The notes beneath the pieces were generated by a model. That model worked only from the letters and a program-made list of their open reading frames with translations, had not been told where the DNA came from and ran no database searches. From Hydractinia symbiolongicarpus (Eukaryota > Cnidaria > Hydrozoa > Anthoathecata > Hydractiniidae), in the NCBI RefSeq assembly GCF_029227915.1, contig NC_079882.1, forward strand, positions 26,727,001 through 26,791,000: a stretch of DNA of 64,000 nt, read 5' to 3'. Each line of letters starts with the position of its first letter. The stretch's first letter is position 1. Position numbers and translations under genes: made by a program. Positions 13,042-24,424 of the stretch are shown here, piece by piece.

Positions 13042-14211
13042 TTAATAAGAGGCAATAAAATACTTCTTTAGATCACTTTTCAGACCAAAGTAATCTATGG
13101 AAACAAATTTTTTAGTCATTGATGTCTGTATCTTATTCCAGGATTTAATGGTGTTAAATCTAATAGAATTTTTACCAAAACAAACGGTATTGACAGTAGG
13201 AAGATTGATCAAGCCAGCCTTTTCTGCACGAGTGCTCTGGGCATGGTTGAAGTCAACCGCAAAAGTATTCTGGATAGTAGCAGGCATTTTATCATGAAAG
13301 AGCTTATGCAAAAACAGAATGTTCTGACACTGGACAATATCATTGAATTTGAGGATTTCCAGGTTGCCATAGATGATACTAGATGATGCTCTTCGAGATT
13401 CAAAAGTCATTAGTCTGATAACAAAATTTTGTAAAACAGCAATACGATTAACATCAAGACTATTTGGTTGACCCCAAATATGACTACAATATTGCAGGTG
13501 GGAATGAAAAATGGCATAGTAGACTAGGATAAGGACATTTTGAGGCACAAAATGACGAAGTTTAGCTAAAGCTCCATTAGCCCTCTTGAGCTTGGCAACA
13601 GTATTATTGATCTGAGTCTTCCAGCTTAAATCAGAATCTAATAGAACACCAAGATATTTAATAGAATCACTAGGCATAAGCCTTTTACCATTGATGAGAA
13701 GCCTAAAATCATAATTAAGAGGTTTATGTGCATGTTTAAATATAATGTATTCTGTCTTGCTAGCATTAAGAGAAATCTTATTAGCATTCAGCCAATGGCA
13801 GAGAAGCTTGAGGTCTAAATTCATTTGTTTGGCCAGTTGTTTCAATGAGTCACTGAAATGCAGGAGGTTTGTATCATCAGCAAAGTGGTGTACCATAGAA
13901 TTGTTAATTGCACAATTCAAGTCGTTTATATAAATTAAAAATAAAAGTGGTCCTAAAACAGAGCCTTGAGGGACACCATGTCTGGTAAGATTATTTGCTG
14001 ATCTAGCTCCATTTAAAGACACAAATTGTTGACGACCTATTAAGTAGGACCTAAATAAAGAGAGAGCATTACCTCGAATTCCATAATGATGAAGCTTTGT
14101 AAGCAGAATTTCATGATCAACAGTATCAAAAGCCTTCTGGAGATCAATAAACACTCCACATGCATAATTTCCTTTATCAAGAGCATCCATAATTTTTTGA
14201 GAGATATTCAT
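13042..14211 (-). pseudogene. LINE reverse transcriptase core and thumb/C-terminus
   Basis: The RT palm carries VFIDLQKAFDTVDHEILL (first catalytic Asp), GVPQGSVLGPLLFLIYINDL and the catalytic box HHFADDTNLLHF, followed by KISLNASKTEYIIFK and LGVLLDSDLSW. A C-terminal helical region ends near 13042 with LKSDLKKYF. This is the CR1/Jockey-type arrangement. The segment is itself open for 389 codons but is separated from the upstream RT piece by a frameshift at 14211, so the copy cannot make an intact protein as read. Confidence 0.85.
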
Positions 14212-15140
14212 TAGTGACAGGTTGAGTAATTTTTTCTGAAACCAAATTGTTGCTTATACAGGACATTGTTAGCTTCAAGAAACCCATACACCCGTTTATA
14301 TATAAGTTTTTCAAATATCTTATCAATGTTTGAAAGTAAGGATATAGGTCGATAATTTGTAAGTTCCAATTTGGATCCTTTTTTATGAATAGGGATAACC
14401 CTGGCAGTTTTTAAATTAGAAGGAAAAATGCCTGAAGTAAAAGACAAATTTATAAGTTTAGAGAGTGGAACGGATAATTCAGTTTTAACAGTAGAAAAAA
14501 TTTGGGCAGGAATGCTAAATGGCCCAGAAGATTTACCAAGGTCCAAGGAAGAAATACAATGGAGAACTTCAATATCATCAGTTGGTGAAAGAAACATTGA
14601 ATTAGGAACAGAATCTTTTAAGAAGGAAGAGAAATGTTTTGATGTGAATGGGATGCCCATTCTTACATTGTCAGCAATTGATGAAAAATAATTATTAAAA
14701 GAGCTAGCAATTGTCACTGGATCAGTGACAAGTAAGTTATCAATGTTCATACAGGTTGGAGAAGCAGAAGCAGAAGAACGAACAGAAATTATATTTTTAA
14801 CACCTTTCCAAATGTTGCCAATATTTTTTTGGTTATCACTAAAATATTTATTGAAAAAATTACTCTTGCTCAATCTACACAGAGTTACAATTTTATTGCG
14901 GTACTTTTTGAAACGCTCTAACAAGAGAGACTTAAAATATGGATCTTTTTCTCTTAAAAAACGTTTATGAAGAAGGTCTCTTTTAGTAATAGAGGTAAGG
15001 ATACCATTAGTAATCCAAGGATTGGATTTTTTTCTACTTTTTTTATTACAAGTCGTTTTTAATGGAGCGTATTTATCCAAAAGACTGTTGAAACTGTTGT
15101 AAAAATTATCAAACGATACATTGGGATCATCTGTACTTGG
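14211..15140 (-). pseudogene. LINE linker and RT N-terminal segment
   Basis: The open frame continues after the nonsense codon at 15141 and encodes the region linking endonuclease to RT. It includes FGKSSGPFSI-type RT motif 1 (visible as LGKSSGPFSIPAQIF), ARVIPIHKKGSK and NYRPISLLSNIDKIFEKLI, and ends at FGFRKNYSTCH. Just after this His the frame is lost: two bases appear to be missing relative to the next block, creating TAA. Together with the following segment it would form the reverse transcriptase. Confidence 0.8.
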
Positions 15141-16241
15141 TTAAAGTATAGCATCCCAGTCCGTATATTGTAGTTCAGTGCGAAAGGCATCATGACTGAA
15201 TTTTTTCCAGTTACGAGCATAAATATCATTAGATACATGAGCCGGATTGACAGCAGACAAATCTCTTAACACTAAGAACTGGGGGAAATGATCAGATATT
15301 GAATTAATAATATTACCAGACAAAGTATCCCACTTGGCAGAGTTAAAATAAATATTATCTATAATTGTGCTGGTAGATTTAGTGACTCTTGTGGGCAAAA
15401 TTATATGAGGCATTAAATTAAACTGGGAGGTAATATTAATATAATCAGAAACTTCTTTAACCGATTCGGACATTAGAAGGTCAATATTAAAATCACCAAG
15501 GAGAAAGATTGGCTTATTTTCAGAAGACGCCTTCTCAAGAAGGGGCATTAAAAATTGGTTGTTAAACTCATCAACAGACATTGAGGGGTGTCTATAAATG
15601 CATCCTACAATCATGTTTTTATCTTTATCCTGTATAATTTCAATGAATTTAGATTCAAGTTCACTGCTTTTGAATGCGAGTGTATCAAGATCAAAACGTT
15701 CAATAAATTGCAAGTGATTAGAAACATACAACAGAGCACCACCTTTTTCACCTTCAGTAGGCGTGTGTGTGAAGGAGTAACCAGGTAGATCACAATTAAT
15801 AGGAGGGACATTAATCTGGAATTTAGTTTCAGTGATACCAATAATACTGAAGTCATGCCCAAGTTGTTGTAATAGAACCTTCAATTCATCAAGATGTTTT
15901 GACAGAGATGCAATATTCATATGGAAAAGGGAGAATTTATGAGAAGTAACTTGAAGGTCAGTGAATTCATTTGGATCATAATATTTGCAGTTGACACCAC
16001 CCATGATTTCAGGGATGTGATTGATTTTAAGAGTATTAAGCTTTGTAAGAAATGTTTTGATTTCAAGGGAAGAAAGTGACTTGTCGTAGACTAGAGGGGA
16101 AGCTTTTATGCCAAAGGGGAGAATTTCATTATTACATTTACAGCAAAACCATTTCTGGGTAGAATTTTGAAGAGATTCATAATCCTTGACGTTGAGACCA
16201 TTAGCTACATTTAATATGAATCCAGAAATCACAAATATCAC
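15141..16241 (-). pseudogene. LINE endonuclease segment (PHD end + APE domain)
   Basis: The APE-type endonuclease would nick target DNA for target-primed reverse transcription. Recognisable blocks in order: HMNIASLSKHLDEL, IIGITETKFQ, KGGALLYVSN, IVGCIYRHPS, LLGDFNIDLL, IIDNIYFNS and ISDHFPQFL, including the catalytic ETK, GDFN and SDH motifs. The first residues of the open frame are out of phase with the zinc finger just upstream, where WFCCKC is in frame but the preceding CDICDFWIH is not. The segment ends at an in-frame stop (about 15141). The frame continues unchanged after it into the next segment, so this is a point nonsense mutation, not a natural terminus. Confidence 0.82.
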
Positions 16242-16300
16242 ACTGAATTGCCTTTTGATTACAGTTTACAGACTCCCACATATTCCACATGGATAATTTA

Positions 16301-16787
16301 TCATAAATATAGAGAGAAAACAAAAATGACATAAAACAAAAAACTATAGTATATACAAAAGTTTATTTAACAGACTCTATAGGCTTTCCCCTTCCCTAAA
16401 CAACAAACGAGAGGAGGAAAGGCAGAGTCAGTAAAACTCAAAAACACTAAAAGCAGAACTAGCCAGTTGCTAAAATAAATAAATAAAACAACAGTTTAAA
16501 AGTTTATAACAGGAAATGATGTTGGGATGTATAATACCCAACAGGGAGGCGAGAGAACCCGCCCCCTCTTGGGAATTCAGTTCAATCGATACATACACCA
16601 CATGAGACAGTAACAATGTGCAATAAATATCAAAATTATCTATCGGATGAAACAAATGTTAGGCTATAAGAAACAAACCAAATTAGATTGGAAAATATAT
16701 ATGCTGGAACGTCCGATAAAAGACACCCATGTTTAGGATTCATAATAACAACTAAATTTACGGTACACCGATCATAAGATAAAGTAT
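16301..16787. other. Non-coding stretch, possible LINE 5' leader
   Basis: No protein signal was seen beyond the zinc finger of the LINE. The sequence may be its 5' untranslated leader, but no boundary or target duplication could be identified. Confidence 0.35.
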
Positions 16788-17466
16788 TGTTCTGCCCGGA
16801 TAATGAACATTGGCCTGATTAAGTACGGCAGCTTGCCCCGGTTAAGAACAGGGCAGAAAATACATAATCAGGGCAACATAATCGGGACAGGCCGGCTTAT
16901 TACTCAAAAAATATTATTTGGCACTTATAAAAGGAACATAATCAGGGCAGTTTATATACGACAGTGTAATATTATTTCTCACTTATTATAGAACGAACAT
17001 AATCGGGGCAGGCCTATAGGACTTAAATAAAACAAATATAATTGGGGCTGACTGCTTTTATATCATTCGTGGCAAATACTAAATTTTGGGATTCGCAAGT
17101 TTAATAACTTTTCACCAAAATTAATTCCCGCAAAAAGAATAATTTAGGTTCCGTGAAATTTAGTTGCTTCAAAGTATATTATGTTGAAATGTATTTACTA
17201 CAAGGGTAGTTTATACTAAGAATTACGTCGACACTTTTTTGTTTCGCCATGTCTAGTTTTTAGGGGTGTTCTATCTTCCAGAGAATGTTTAATTTACAAA
17301 AGCTTGAAGAAAATGCCAATCACAGCCTGTCTCCCAGCTATTTATATCAGCGTTCATAATCCGGTCACCACGACATAACAGTGCAAAAAAAACAGAATCG
17401 GACCGTGCGTACATAATCCGGCTGTCCCGGTTGTAAACAGGTCGTTTTCGCAATCTGGGCAGAACA
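16788..17466. mobile_element. Small non-autonomous DNA transposon, left copy
   Basis: It starts TGTTCTGCCC and ends GGGCAGAACA, a 10-bp terminal inverted repeat. It is flanked on both sides by GTAT (16784-16787 and 17467-17470), a candidate 4-bp target duplication. It contains many variants of a CATAATCSGGGCAG-like motif in both orientations. It has no coding capacity. An inverted second copy lies 167 bp downstream. Confidence 0.65.
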
Positions 17467-17632
17467 GTATGATCTAGCTAGCAAAAAAATTACTGCTGTT
17501 AGCTAGAAGAAGCAGCTAAAGGATTGCGCTAAAAGTAAGGAGTAAAAAACAATGTCAACATAACAAACGATTGTCCTTCAGTTCATAGTTTTCGGCATTG
17601 AGCTCTTTCGGCTCTGGTGTAAATGTAAATGT

Positions 17633-18773
17633 AAATGCCCAGATTGCGAAAACGGCCTGTTTACAACCGGGACAGCCGGATTATGCACGCATGGTCCGAT
17701 TATGTTTTTTTGCACTGGTTATGTCGTGGTGACCGGATTATGAACGCAAATATAATGGCTGGCAACGCAAGCTGTGATTGGCATTTTCTTCGAACTTTTG
17801 TGAATTAAACATTCTCTGGAAGATAGAACACCCCTAAAAACTAGACATAGCGAAAGAAATAAGCCTCGACGTAATTCTAAGTATAAAGTACTCTTGTAGA
17901 GTAAATACATTTCAACATAATATACTTTGAAGCAACTAAATTTCACGAAACCTAAATTATTCTTTTTGCGGGAATTAAGTTTGGGTGAAAAGTTACTAAA
18001 CTTGCGAATCCCAAAATTTAGTATTTGCCACAAAATTTTGTTTCTTTTAAGAACAACAACAACTTTAGCCTAGTTAACTAAGCTTTCTTCTTCGAGTTGA
18101 TAAAATGAGTTTCTCTCAAACTAAAGCTTAGACGCGAACAAATGACTCAGCGGAAACCCCGAGTTTAAATTGGACAATGTGACTAATCGCTTCGGAGGCC
18201 ATTTTAATTTATCTGTGAGTTATTTACCAAGCTTGGTCACATCTTACTGTGATAAAAACCTTATAGTTTACTAATGTTTGTTAGGGCGGGTGAAACCACT
18301 CGCTGGAATATTCGGATGAAAAGGGCTTTCCCGGACATGGACCACGTGACCAAAGAGCAATAGAATTAGCCAATCAAAAAGCGCGGTCAGATTGTGGCCG
18401 CAGAAAAATCGTTTGAGACACCCAGCATAATTTTCCCACCTTAACTACCCGGTGGTAAAAAAAATTACGCTGGGTCTCCTGGCTACAACAACTTTGCCAC
18501 CAGGGCTATTTGCTTGTCAGAAGTGATGATGAATGATATAAAAGCGGTCGGCCCAGATTATATTTGTTCTATAAGTCTCGAATAACATTTGACTGTCATA
18601 CATAAGCGGCCCCGATTATGTCCGTTCTATAATAAGTGAAAAATAATATTAGACTGTCGTATACAAACTGCCTGTCCTGATTATGTTGCCCTGATTATGT
18701 ATTTCCTGCCCTGTTCTTAACCGGGGCAGGCTGCCGTACTTAATCAAGGCAGCGTTTATTATCCGGGCAGAAC
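17633..18773. mobile_element. Small DNA transposon, right (inverted) copy with about 490-bp extra segment
   Basis: The sequence from 17637 (GCCCAGATTGCGAAAACGGC) to 18773 (ATCCGGGCAGAAC) is the reverse complement of the left copy. Examples are ACATAATCCGGCTGTCCCGG versus its complement near 17670, and GCTGCCGTACTTAATCAAGG near 18730. About 490 bp (about 18040-18530) have no counterpart in the left arm, so they are either an insertion here or a deletion there. With the left copy this forms a roughly 2-kb imperfect palindrome. Confidence 0.65.
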
Positions 18774-19053
18774 ATAAACGGCGTTGCCCGTGCAGGAATA
18801 GAGCTATAGCTAAAAAAAGCATTATGCATGTCAGACATTTTATAATATCTACTATGACTAAAACCACATGGAAGACATATGTTCAGCGTACGATGGTTTC
18901 TAAAAAGTTTGGAATGAAGGGCGAATGCGATTGCTGCAGTGCGGGTAGCTACAGTGCTCTTTTCCTTTTATTTTTTAAATTAATTGTTTTTCGATGAAGC
19001 AATGGTGGTCAAGTGACCCATCAGCTGGTGACTATCAACCGCAATGCATGAGG
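18774..19053. other. Non-coding spacer before the HECT/integrase transposon
   Basis: No coding or repeat signal was recognised here. Confidence 0.5.
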
Positions 19054-19061
19054 AATCGTCT

Positions 19062-19330
19062 ATGGAGTCATGTACTGGACAAAAGTCACGCTATAGAGTG
19101 TCGTGTTGCGTAGTAGAGTGTCGAGGTGCAATATAGATCCCAAGGTCGCGAGGCGTAGTATAGGTGGACGCGAGGCGAAATAGAGAGTCGCGAGGCGTAA
19201 TAGTGAGACGCGTATGTAATAATAGAGAGATGCGAGGCGTAATAGAAGGACGCGATGCGTAACAGAAGGACGCGTTGCGTGATGGAAAGACGCGCAAACA
19301 AGGGCGACGCGGCGTGTAGGAAGAGGGGAC
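19062..19330. repeat. Left inverted arm with 20-bp CpG-rich subrepeats
   Basis: The outer about 110 bp match the right arm. They are followed by degenerate copies of CGCGAGGCGTAATAGARRGA. Repeated, regularly spaced CGCGAGGCG boxes at a transposon end look like transposase-binding sites (inference). Chance ORFs on the minus strand here translate only the repeat. Confidence 0.88.
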
Positions 19331-20249
19331 GCGTACTTTCGCGCCATTTGCCTTGGTTACCCGTGAATAAATTTCGAATTTTTTCAATTGACTGGCAAAT
19401 TAATCAAGACAAAACACGAAAGAAAAAGTAAGTTTTTGTAGCAGCTGGGCTGACCGTTCTCTCTGATTTTTTCTCTCCTGTTTTTTTAATTTCTGCTGTA
19501 TTATAGTTATATTCTGATAAATTGTGAGAAGTTGCTAATTCATAAGTATGTGTAGTAGTGAAGGGAAGCAATGTAGGGCAACGACGACATTTGTCAACAC
19601 AGGTATAGCTGGCACCCCCCCCCCCCTCCTCATATATATTTTCTCATTAAAATTTGTAATGGGCTAGCTATACTATTGCTATAAATAATGGATTATATTA
19701 TTTGCCCTAGCAACTTTTACTTCCTTTTTTCCTTCCCTTGTATACACCACCAATCAACCCCCCTCCCCCTGCAACGAGGAGGGTGCCGATAAGCCGAAAA
19801 ATGTTATTACACTGCTTGCATGCTATTCTGTTATAAGCAATGTGCTGTTTTTGTATTAATATTGTGTTTTGTATCACCATGTGATTACAATGTTTTGATA
19901 GGTAAACAGGGCAGCTTATAAAACAGAACGTAGGACTACGACTGGTAGTTAAATGGAACTGTGCGGTGCATATGCATGTGTACAACAACACTGTCAACAG
20001 GTGTATTGTAATGATGGCAAATTTCTCAAGTTTTGGTTTTCTTCAAGTGACACTGCACCCATTTTCAAGAATTTTAAATAATGCAGCAAATATGTACAAT
20101 GTTCTTATTCGATTTTCCTTTAAGGATATTCTTAAGACATTTTTAAATTTTTGTCTTACTATCGTGAATATTTATCGGCATGGTTGTAATTTTCAAAACT
20201 TTCAAGCTAAATTGTATGTGATGTTTTAGGAATTAAAAATTGATTCAGC

Positions 20250-22393
20250 ATGCAGAAAGTGAAAGACGCTATAGACAGACTGAATAATGCATTGGATGGT
20301 CTGTCATCATCAACAACAAGTACTCAAAATAATCCAAATCAGAACATCTTCCAGAGTCCAAACTCACATCCAAGTCCAAACTTACATCCAAGTCCACAAC
20401 ATCAGAGAATTCTACAAGATTTCAAGTAGGTTGATATTTTTAAGAGTTGTGAATTTCTGCTCCCAGCATGATCATTGCCTCCTTTGTATCTTTTCGATAA
20501 GTTTCAATAATCATCTCTCCAGGAGTACTGCTCACAGGCATTATGCTGATTGTGACTATTGAATTTTTTCGTGCCTTTGTACCTTTTTATAACATTTTTC
20601 ATTTTTTTGATTTTGTTCAACTTTAATTTTTTTCTGTATACACTGAGTAGAAAGATTATTATGTTTGAGACAGATTTTTATTTTAATTCTTGTTCTGTTT
20701 CAGTAAGCAATTTCCAGCGTTGAATGCTGGTGGTAGCCGATATCGCCCACAAGCAAAGAAACCACGTCTCTCTAATAACTTCATTAAGGACACATGGACC
20801 CATAAATTCTGTGCACTGAGCTACAAAGATACATCAGTTTCACCTAATACACGTGAATTAATGGAGCTAAACCAAGTTGGTCTCGGAATTGAAAAAGTTG
20901 TTTTTCCTTCCAAAACTGGAACACATGCTATGCTTCTGGAAGAGTTAACAAAAGCTTATCCAAAATTATCATCACAGAGTGGTGGCATTGAACTTCTGAG
21001 GGCTGAGAGTGGTGGAATAAACCGACCATTGGTGTTGATACCACCAAGAAAAGATGGTTATTCTATCAGCTATTTAAAAAATTTAGTACCCGGTCACGCT
21101 GTAATATACATCAGACCAGTGCAGAGCGACTTACCAATGGAGGAACCAACTATGGATTCAGGTATTGAAGTTAACTGTGTACGATGTAATCAGAAATATC
21201 CGTTAAATGATTTAAGATTCCATCAAGCTTATTGTCAACTTGATGATGACATTTTTCCAGAGATGATAGACGATGAAGCTGGGCCATCGAATGAAAAAGA
21301 AGTAGGAAGTACTTCTCCCCATATCGATACTTTGTCGGCAATGTTTCCTCGAATCTCTAAAGCCACAATTCAGGACATTTTACGGAATACCAAATCTATC
21401 GATGTGGCAGCCAATATTTTGAGTGAGAAAAGTGCAAGTGAAAATATGTCTGACATGCTGCAAATTAAATGTGTAGATAAGGACATGTCTTTAAAAGAAA
21501 TTCTCAATCAAATTACATCTCTTGCTTCAGAAAATGATACAATCACTTTGGAAATTGAACGTGACAATCTTTGGATGGAATCCTTGAGATTTTACAAAAG
21601 GAACCTTGTGAATTCTCAAGTTATGACCAAAAAATTGATCATTGAGTTTAAAGGAGAGGACGGCCTTGATGGTGGGGCAATGAAAACCGAATATTTCAAC
21701 CTTTTGTTAGAAGAAGTTAAAAATCGTCTATTTGAAGGTGAAAATAACAGTTTGTTGCCTGTGAAAGACATCACAAAAGCTGTGCTTTTCAAAGTTGCTG
21801 GTATGATTATCGTACATTCATTGATTGCTGGTGTTGACACCGGCTTCCCAGTATTAGCAAAACCATACTTTTTACACATGTGTGGTAGAGATACCGACAG
21901 TTTGATTGAAAGTTTGAATAAAAGCCACATACCAGCAAATGCAACAACTGAAAATTTGATTGAATTGATTGAATCACTTGATCAATGTAAAACAAAGGAC
22001 GATATAGACAAACTGCTTTACAAGGACAATCAGAAGCAAGATGTGTTTTGGTCACTTATTAATTCTGCGCATTGGCCTGCCGACAAGAATATTAACAAAG
22101 AAAATGTCCCATTACTGGTTCAACAACTCATTTTGAATGATGTGATATTGTCACGCCGAAACTCTTCAGACATGTTATTCGAAGGTTTGAGCTCGTGCAA
22201 TTTCTTGAATACGATTCGGTGTCATTGGAAAGTTATGGATCAAATATTTTGTGCTGGTTATCGCATGATTGAGAGTAAAGAATTTATCAAATGTTTTAGT
22301 TTTGACGAACCAACTTCCTTCGTGGAGACACAGGCAAAGAAATTTTTTCTGTCGTTTATTGAAAAAAGTGACATTCACGTCTGGCATTTTTAG
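20250..22393 (+). CDS. Transposon-borne UBZ/CUE/HECT-like protein
   Basis: Two coding exons join in frame. Exon 1 (20250-20425) starts MQKVKDAIDRLNNAL and is rich in Ser/Pro/Gln; exon 2 (20704-22393) follows a TTTCTGTTTCAG-like acceptor. The product is about 621 aa. Seen in order: a C2HC finger CVRCNQKYP..H..YC (about residues 217-236, UBZ-like); a CUE-like motif with DTLSAMFPRISKATIQDIL (about 265-300); then a HECT N-lobe from about 345 with LIIEFKGEDGLDGGAMKTEYF. HECT ligases pass ubiquitin through a Cys in the C-lobe. Here the chain ends FFLSFIEKSDIHVWHF, before the C-lobe, and no catalytic-Cys motif is visible, so ligase activity is doubtful. An acceptor just upstream (about 20230) and a donor near 19429 suggest a 5' non-coding exon in the left arm. 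Similar to metazoan G2E3-like HECT families. Confidence 0.82.
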
Positions 22394-22476
22394 GATTTAT
22401 TGTATGATTAAACAAACAAGTGGTTTTGTTGACATTTCGTGTACTTATGCAGTACTTTTATTTTTCAGAATATAAC

Positions 22477-23919
22477 ATGAATATACAACAATTGAGTCCA
22501 GTTGATTTTATTAAGAATTCTGTTGTTGATACATTGAAACTAATCCAGTCGTTATTGTCATCCTTTGTTGACGCGAATACAGCAGATTTGGATTATCCTG
22601 TCTATAGACTTGATGAACTTTACAGCTTCTGCTCTAGAGCAGCTTTAGAGTATCCAGATGTTATAACCGAAAATGTACTGAGTAGTATTCATCAAGCATC
22701 AGTGATAATTCAATCAGTGAACAAAACTAGTAACGCGGAAACTGTACGGCACAAGATAGGCAGGCCTTCTTTCGATATACCTGAGGAAACTCTAAAAACT
22801 TTAGTGAGGTTGAATTTTTCGCAGACGGCAATAGCTGAAATGTTCGGAGTAAGTGCAAAAACTATTCAAAGAAGATTTAAAGAGTTTGATATTGAACCTA
22901 AATCGCACACTATGATTGGTGACGAGGAACTTGATGAACATGTCAAAAAAATTATTTCAGATTTTCCTAACTGTGGCATACGTAGAATGAAAGGTTTTTT
23001 ACTGTCTCATGGTTATCACATTCCTTGGAAAGTTGTTCGTGATAGTATGTGGCGGGTTGATCCATCAGGGCTATTGATGCGCTCGTTGCAACGTAATGTA
23101 GTTCGAAGAAGAAAATATAGTGTTGCAGCGCCAAGGTCATTGTGGCATATAGACGGCAATCACAAATTGATAAGATGGTCGATAGTCATTCATGGCGGCA
23201 TAGATGGGTATTCTAGGCGTCTAATGTTTCTGTCGTGCGGATCAAGTAACAAGGCTACTGTAGTACTCGATTTATTTCTGACCGCAGTACAAAATTTTGG
23301 CTTGCCGTCGCGTGTAAGAGGAGATCATGGGGTGGAAAATGTAGACGTTGCTTGGTTTATGATATCAAGACGAGGAAGTAATCGTGGTAGCTTTATCGCT
23401 GGGAAAAGTTGCCATAACCAAAGGATAGAGAGGTTCTGGAGAGATCTATTCCACGGCTGCACATACATATACCACAACATATTCACTTACTTGGAAGAGA
23501 TAGGAGCCTTGGATATATCGAATGAGTTGCATTTGTTTTGCCTTCATTATGTTTTTATTCCAAGAATAAATGCACATTTTCAAAGATTTATCCTGGGCTA
23601 TGATCACCATCCTATCCGAACAGAGAGAAACCTTTCTCCTCTTCAATTATGGGAAAGAGGTTTGTTGTTGCAAAGGAGACCGTCAGAAGATGATATTGTC
23701 GATGACTGCGATTCATATGGTATAGATTGGAGTGTACCGAGTCATTATATCGAAACCCGTGACGATGCTATTGTGGTTCCCGAGATAAATCATCCATTTC
23801 AAAGTAATGACTTATACCTGGAATTTTGTAGATCTAACGATCCAATGGCAAATTGCGATAACTTCGGTATCGAAGTGTTTCTTCGAACTGTTCAGGTCGT
23901 AGAAAGTACATTGTTATGA
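22477..23919 (+). CDS. rve-type DDE integrase/transposase
   Basis: Single open frame of about 480 aa starting [11 protein letters not shown]. An upstream in-frame extension to 22420 exists, but the TTTTATTTTTCAG acceptor ending near 22468 argues for a spliced 5' leader and this start. Residues about 100-150 form a helix-turn-helix typical of transposases ([31 protein letters not shown]). The catalytic core has D226 ([13 protein letters not shown]), D283 (RGDHGVENV) and E318 ([11 protein letters not shown]), with 34 residues between the second Asp and Glu. A conserved C-terminal stretch follows ([15 protein letters not shown]). It would bind the inverted arms, excise and insert the element. 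It lies 83 bp downstream of the HECT-like gene on the same strand. No frame lesions were seen, so the copy may be recently active. The family is the eukaryotic retrovirus-integrase-like group; the exact subfamily was not assigned. Confidence 0.88.
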   Translation: MNIQQLSPVDFIKNSVVDTLKLIQSLLSSFVDANTADLDYPVYRLDELYSFCSRAALEYPDVITENVLSSIHQASVIIQSVNKTSNAETVRHKIGRPSFDIPEETLKTLVRLNFSQTAIAEMFGVSAKTIQRRFKEFDIEPKSHTMIGDEELDEHVKKIISDFPNCGIRRMKGFLLSHGYHIPWKVVRDSMWRVDPSGLLMRSLQRNVVRRRKYSVAAPRSLWHIDGNHKLIRWSIVIHGGIDGYSRRLMFLSCGSSNKATVVLDLFLTAVQNFGLPSRVRGDHGVENVDVAWFMISRRGSNRGSFIAGKSCHNQRIERFWRDLFHGCTYIYHNIFTYLEEIGALDISNELHLFCLHYVFIPRINAHFQRFILGYDHHPIRTERNLSPLQLWERGLLLQRRPSEDDIVDDCDSYGIDWSVPSHYIETRDDAIVVPEINHPFQSNDLYLEFCRSNDPMANCDNFGIEVFLRTVQVVESTLL

Positions 23920-24045
23920 ACACCACTATTAGTTCACTCACAGAACTTTTGATTGAATTGCTTAACTTGACATTAGTTACATTAGATACATTACAAAGAA
24001 GAAATTCAAACATTTTGTTCACTATATACGTACTAGATATTATGC

Positions 24046-24252
24046 TTAGGTAAAATAAAGCTCCTTCAGTTCTTCTAACCACGCGAAAAAATAGCCACAG
24101 CAGTAGTCATTTAATAAGTTCTTCCCGTGCCTAATTATAGAGCGCGCTCTTTTTTGTTTCCCCGTCCCAACGTCGAAAAGTTGTATTATGCCCTGATCGA
24201 GGTTGTTATTCTGCTTATCATAACTCCCCTCTAATAGGCATATAATATACAC
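24046..24252 (-). CDS. Small hypothetical ORF inside the transposon 3' region
   Basis: A 68-codon minus-strand frame (begins MYIICLLEGSYDKQ, includes DVGTGKQKRARSIIRHGKNLL) lies between the integrase and the right arm. Composition is protein-like, but no family is recognised, and it could be chance or a remnant exon. Confidence 0.2.
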   Translation of the reverse strand: MYIICLLEGSYDKQNNNLDQGIIQLFDVGTGKQKRARSIIRHGKNLLNDYCCGYFFAWLEELKELYFT

Positions 24253-24424
24253 GAGAGGTTATGATGAACTAGTAGCCCTTGTACACCAAGTATGGAATCT
24301 TTTTTTTTCATTTTTTCCTTTTAAAGTATTCATGACAAGAAAAAAGTGAAGATGTATGTAAGCGTAGTTCTTTCTCTGACACGGATCCTCCCATCACACA
24401 TCTTATTACGCTCCGACTTTACAC

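Larger units (their letters stand above)
12890..16300 (-). mobile_element. Near-full-length non-LTR retrotransposon (PHD-APE-RT, CR1/Jockey-like)
   Basis: One minus-strand element. An N-terminal PHD-like zinc finger (CDICDFWIH, WFCCKC) at about 16290-16120 is followed by an APE-type endonuclease, a linker, a reverse transcriptase and a short 3' untranslated end near 12890. At least three lesions break the frame: a shift between the finger halves near 16205, an in-frame TAA at about 15141, and a 2-base loss next to 14211. Coding blocks are otherwise long and well conserved, so insertion is fairly recent. No LTRs are present, and a clear poly(A) or TSD was not found. Confidence 0.88.

Noticed and set aside
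17719-18033. 104-codon minus-strand ORF
   Set aside because: Lies inside the inverted small-transposon copy; no protein family features, and the matching region of the other arm is not open.
19060-19387. Three overlapping minus-strand ORFs of 71-98 codons
   Set aside because: They are translations of the 20-bp CpG-rich transposon repeat in three frames, with periodic residues and no independent signal.
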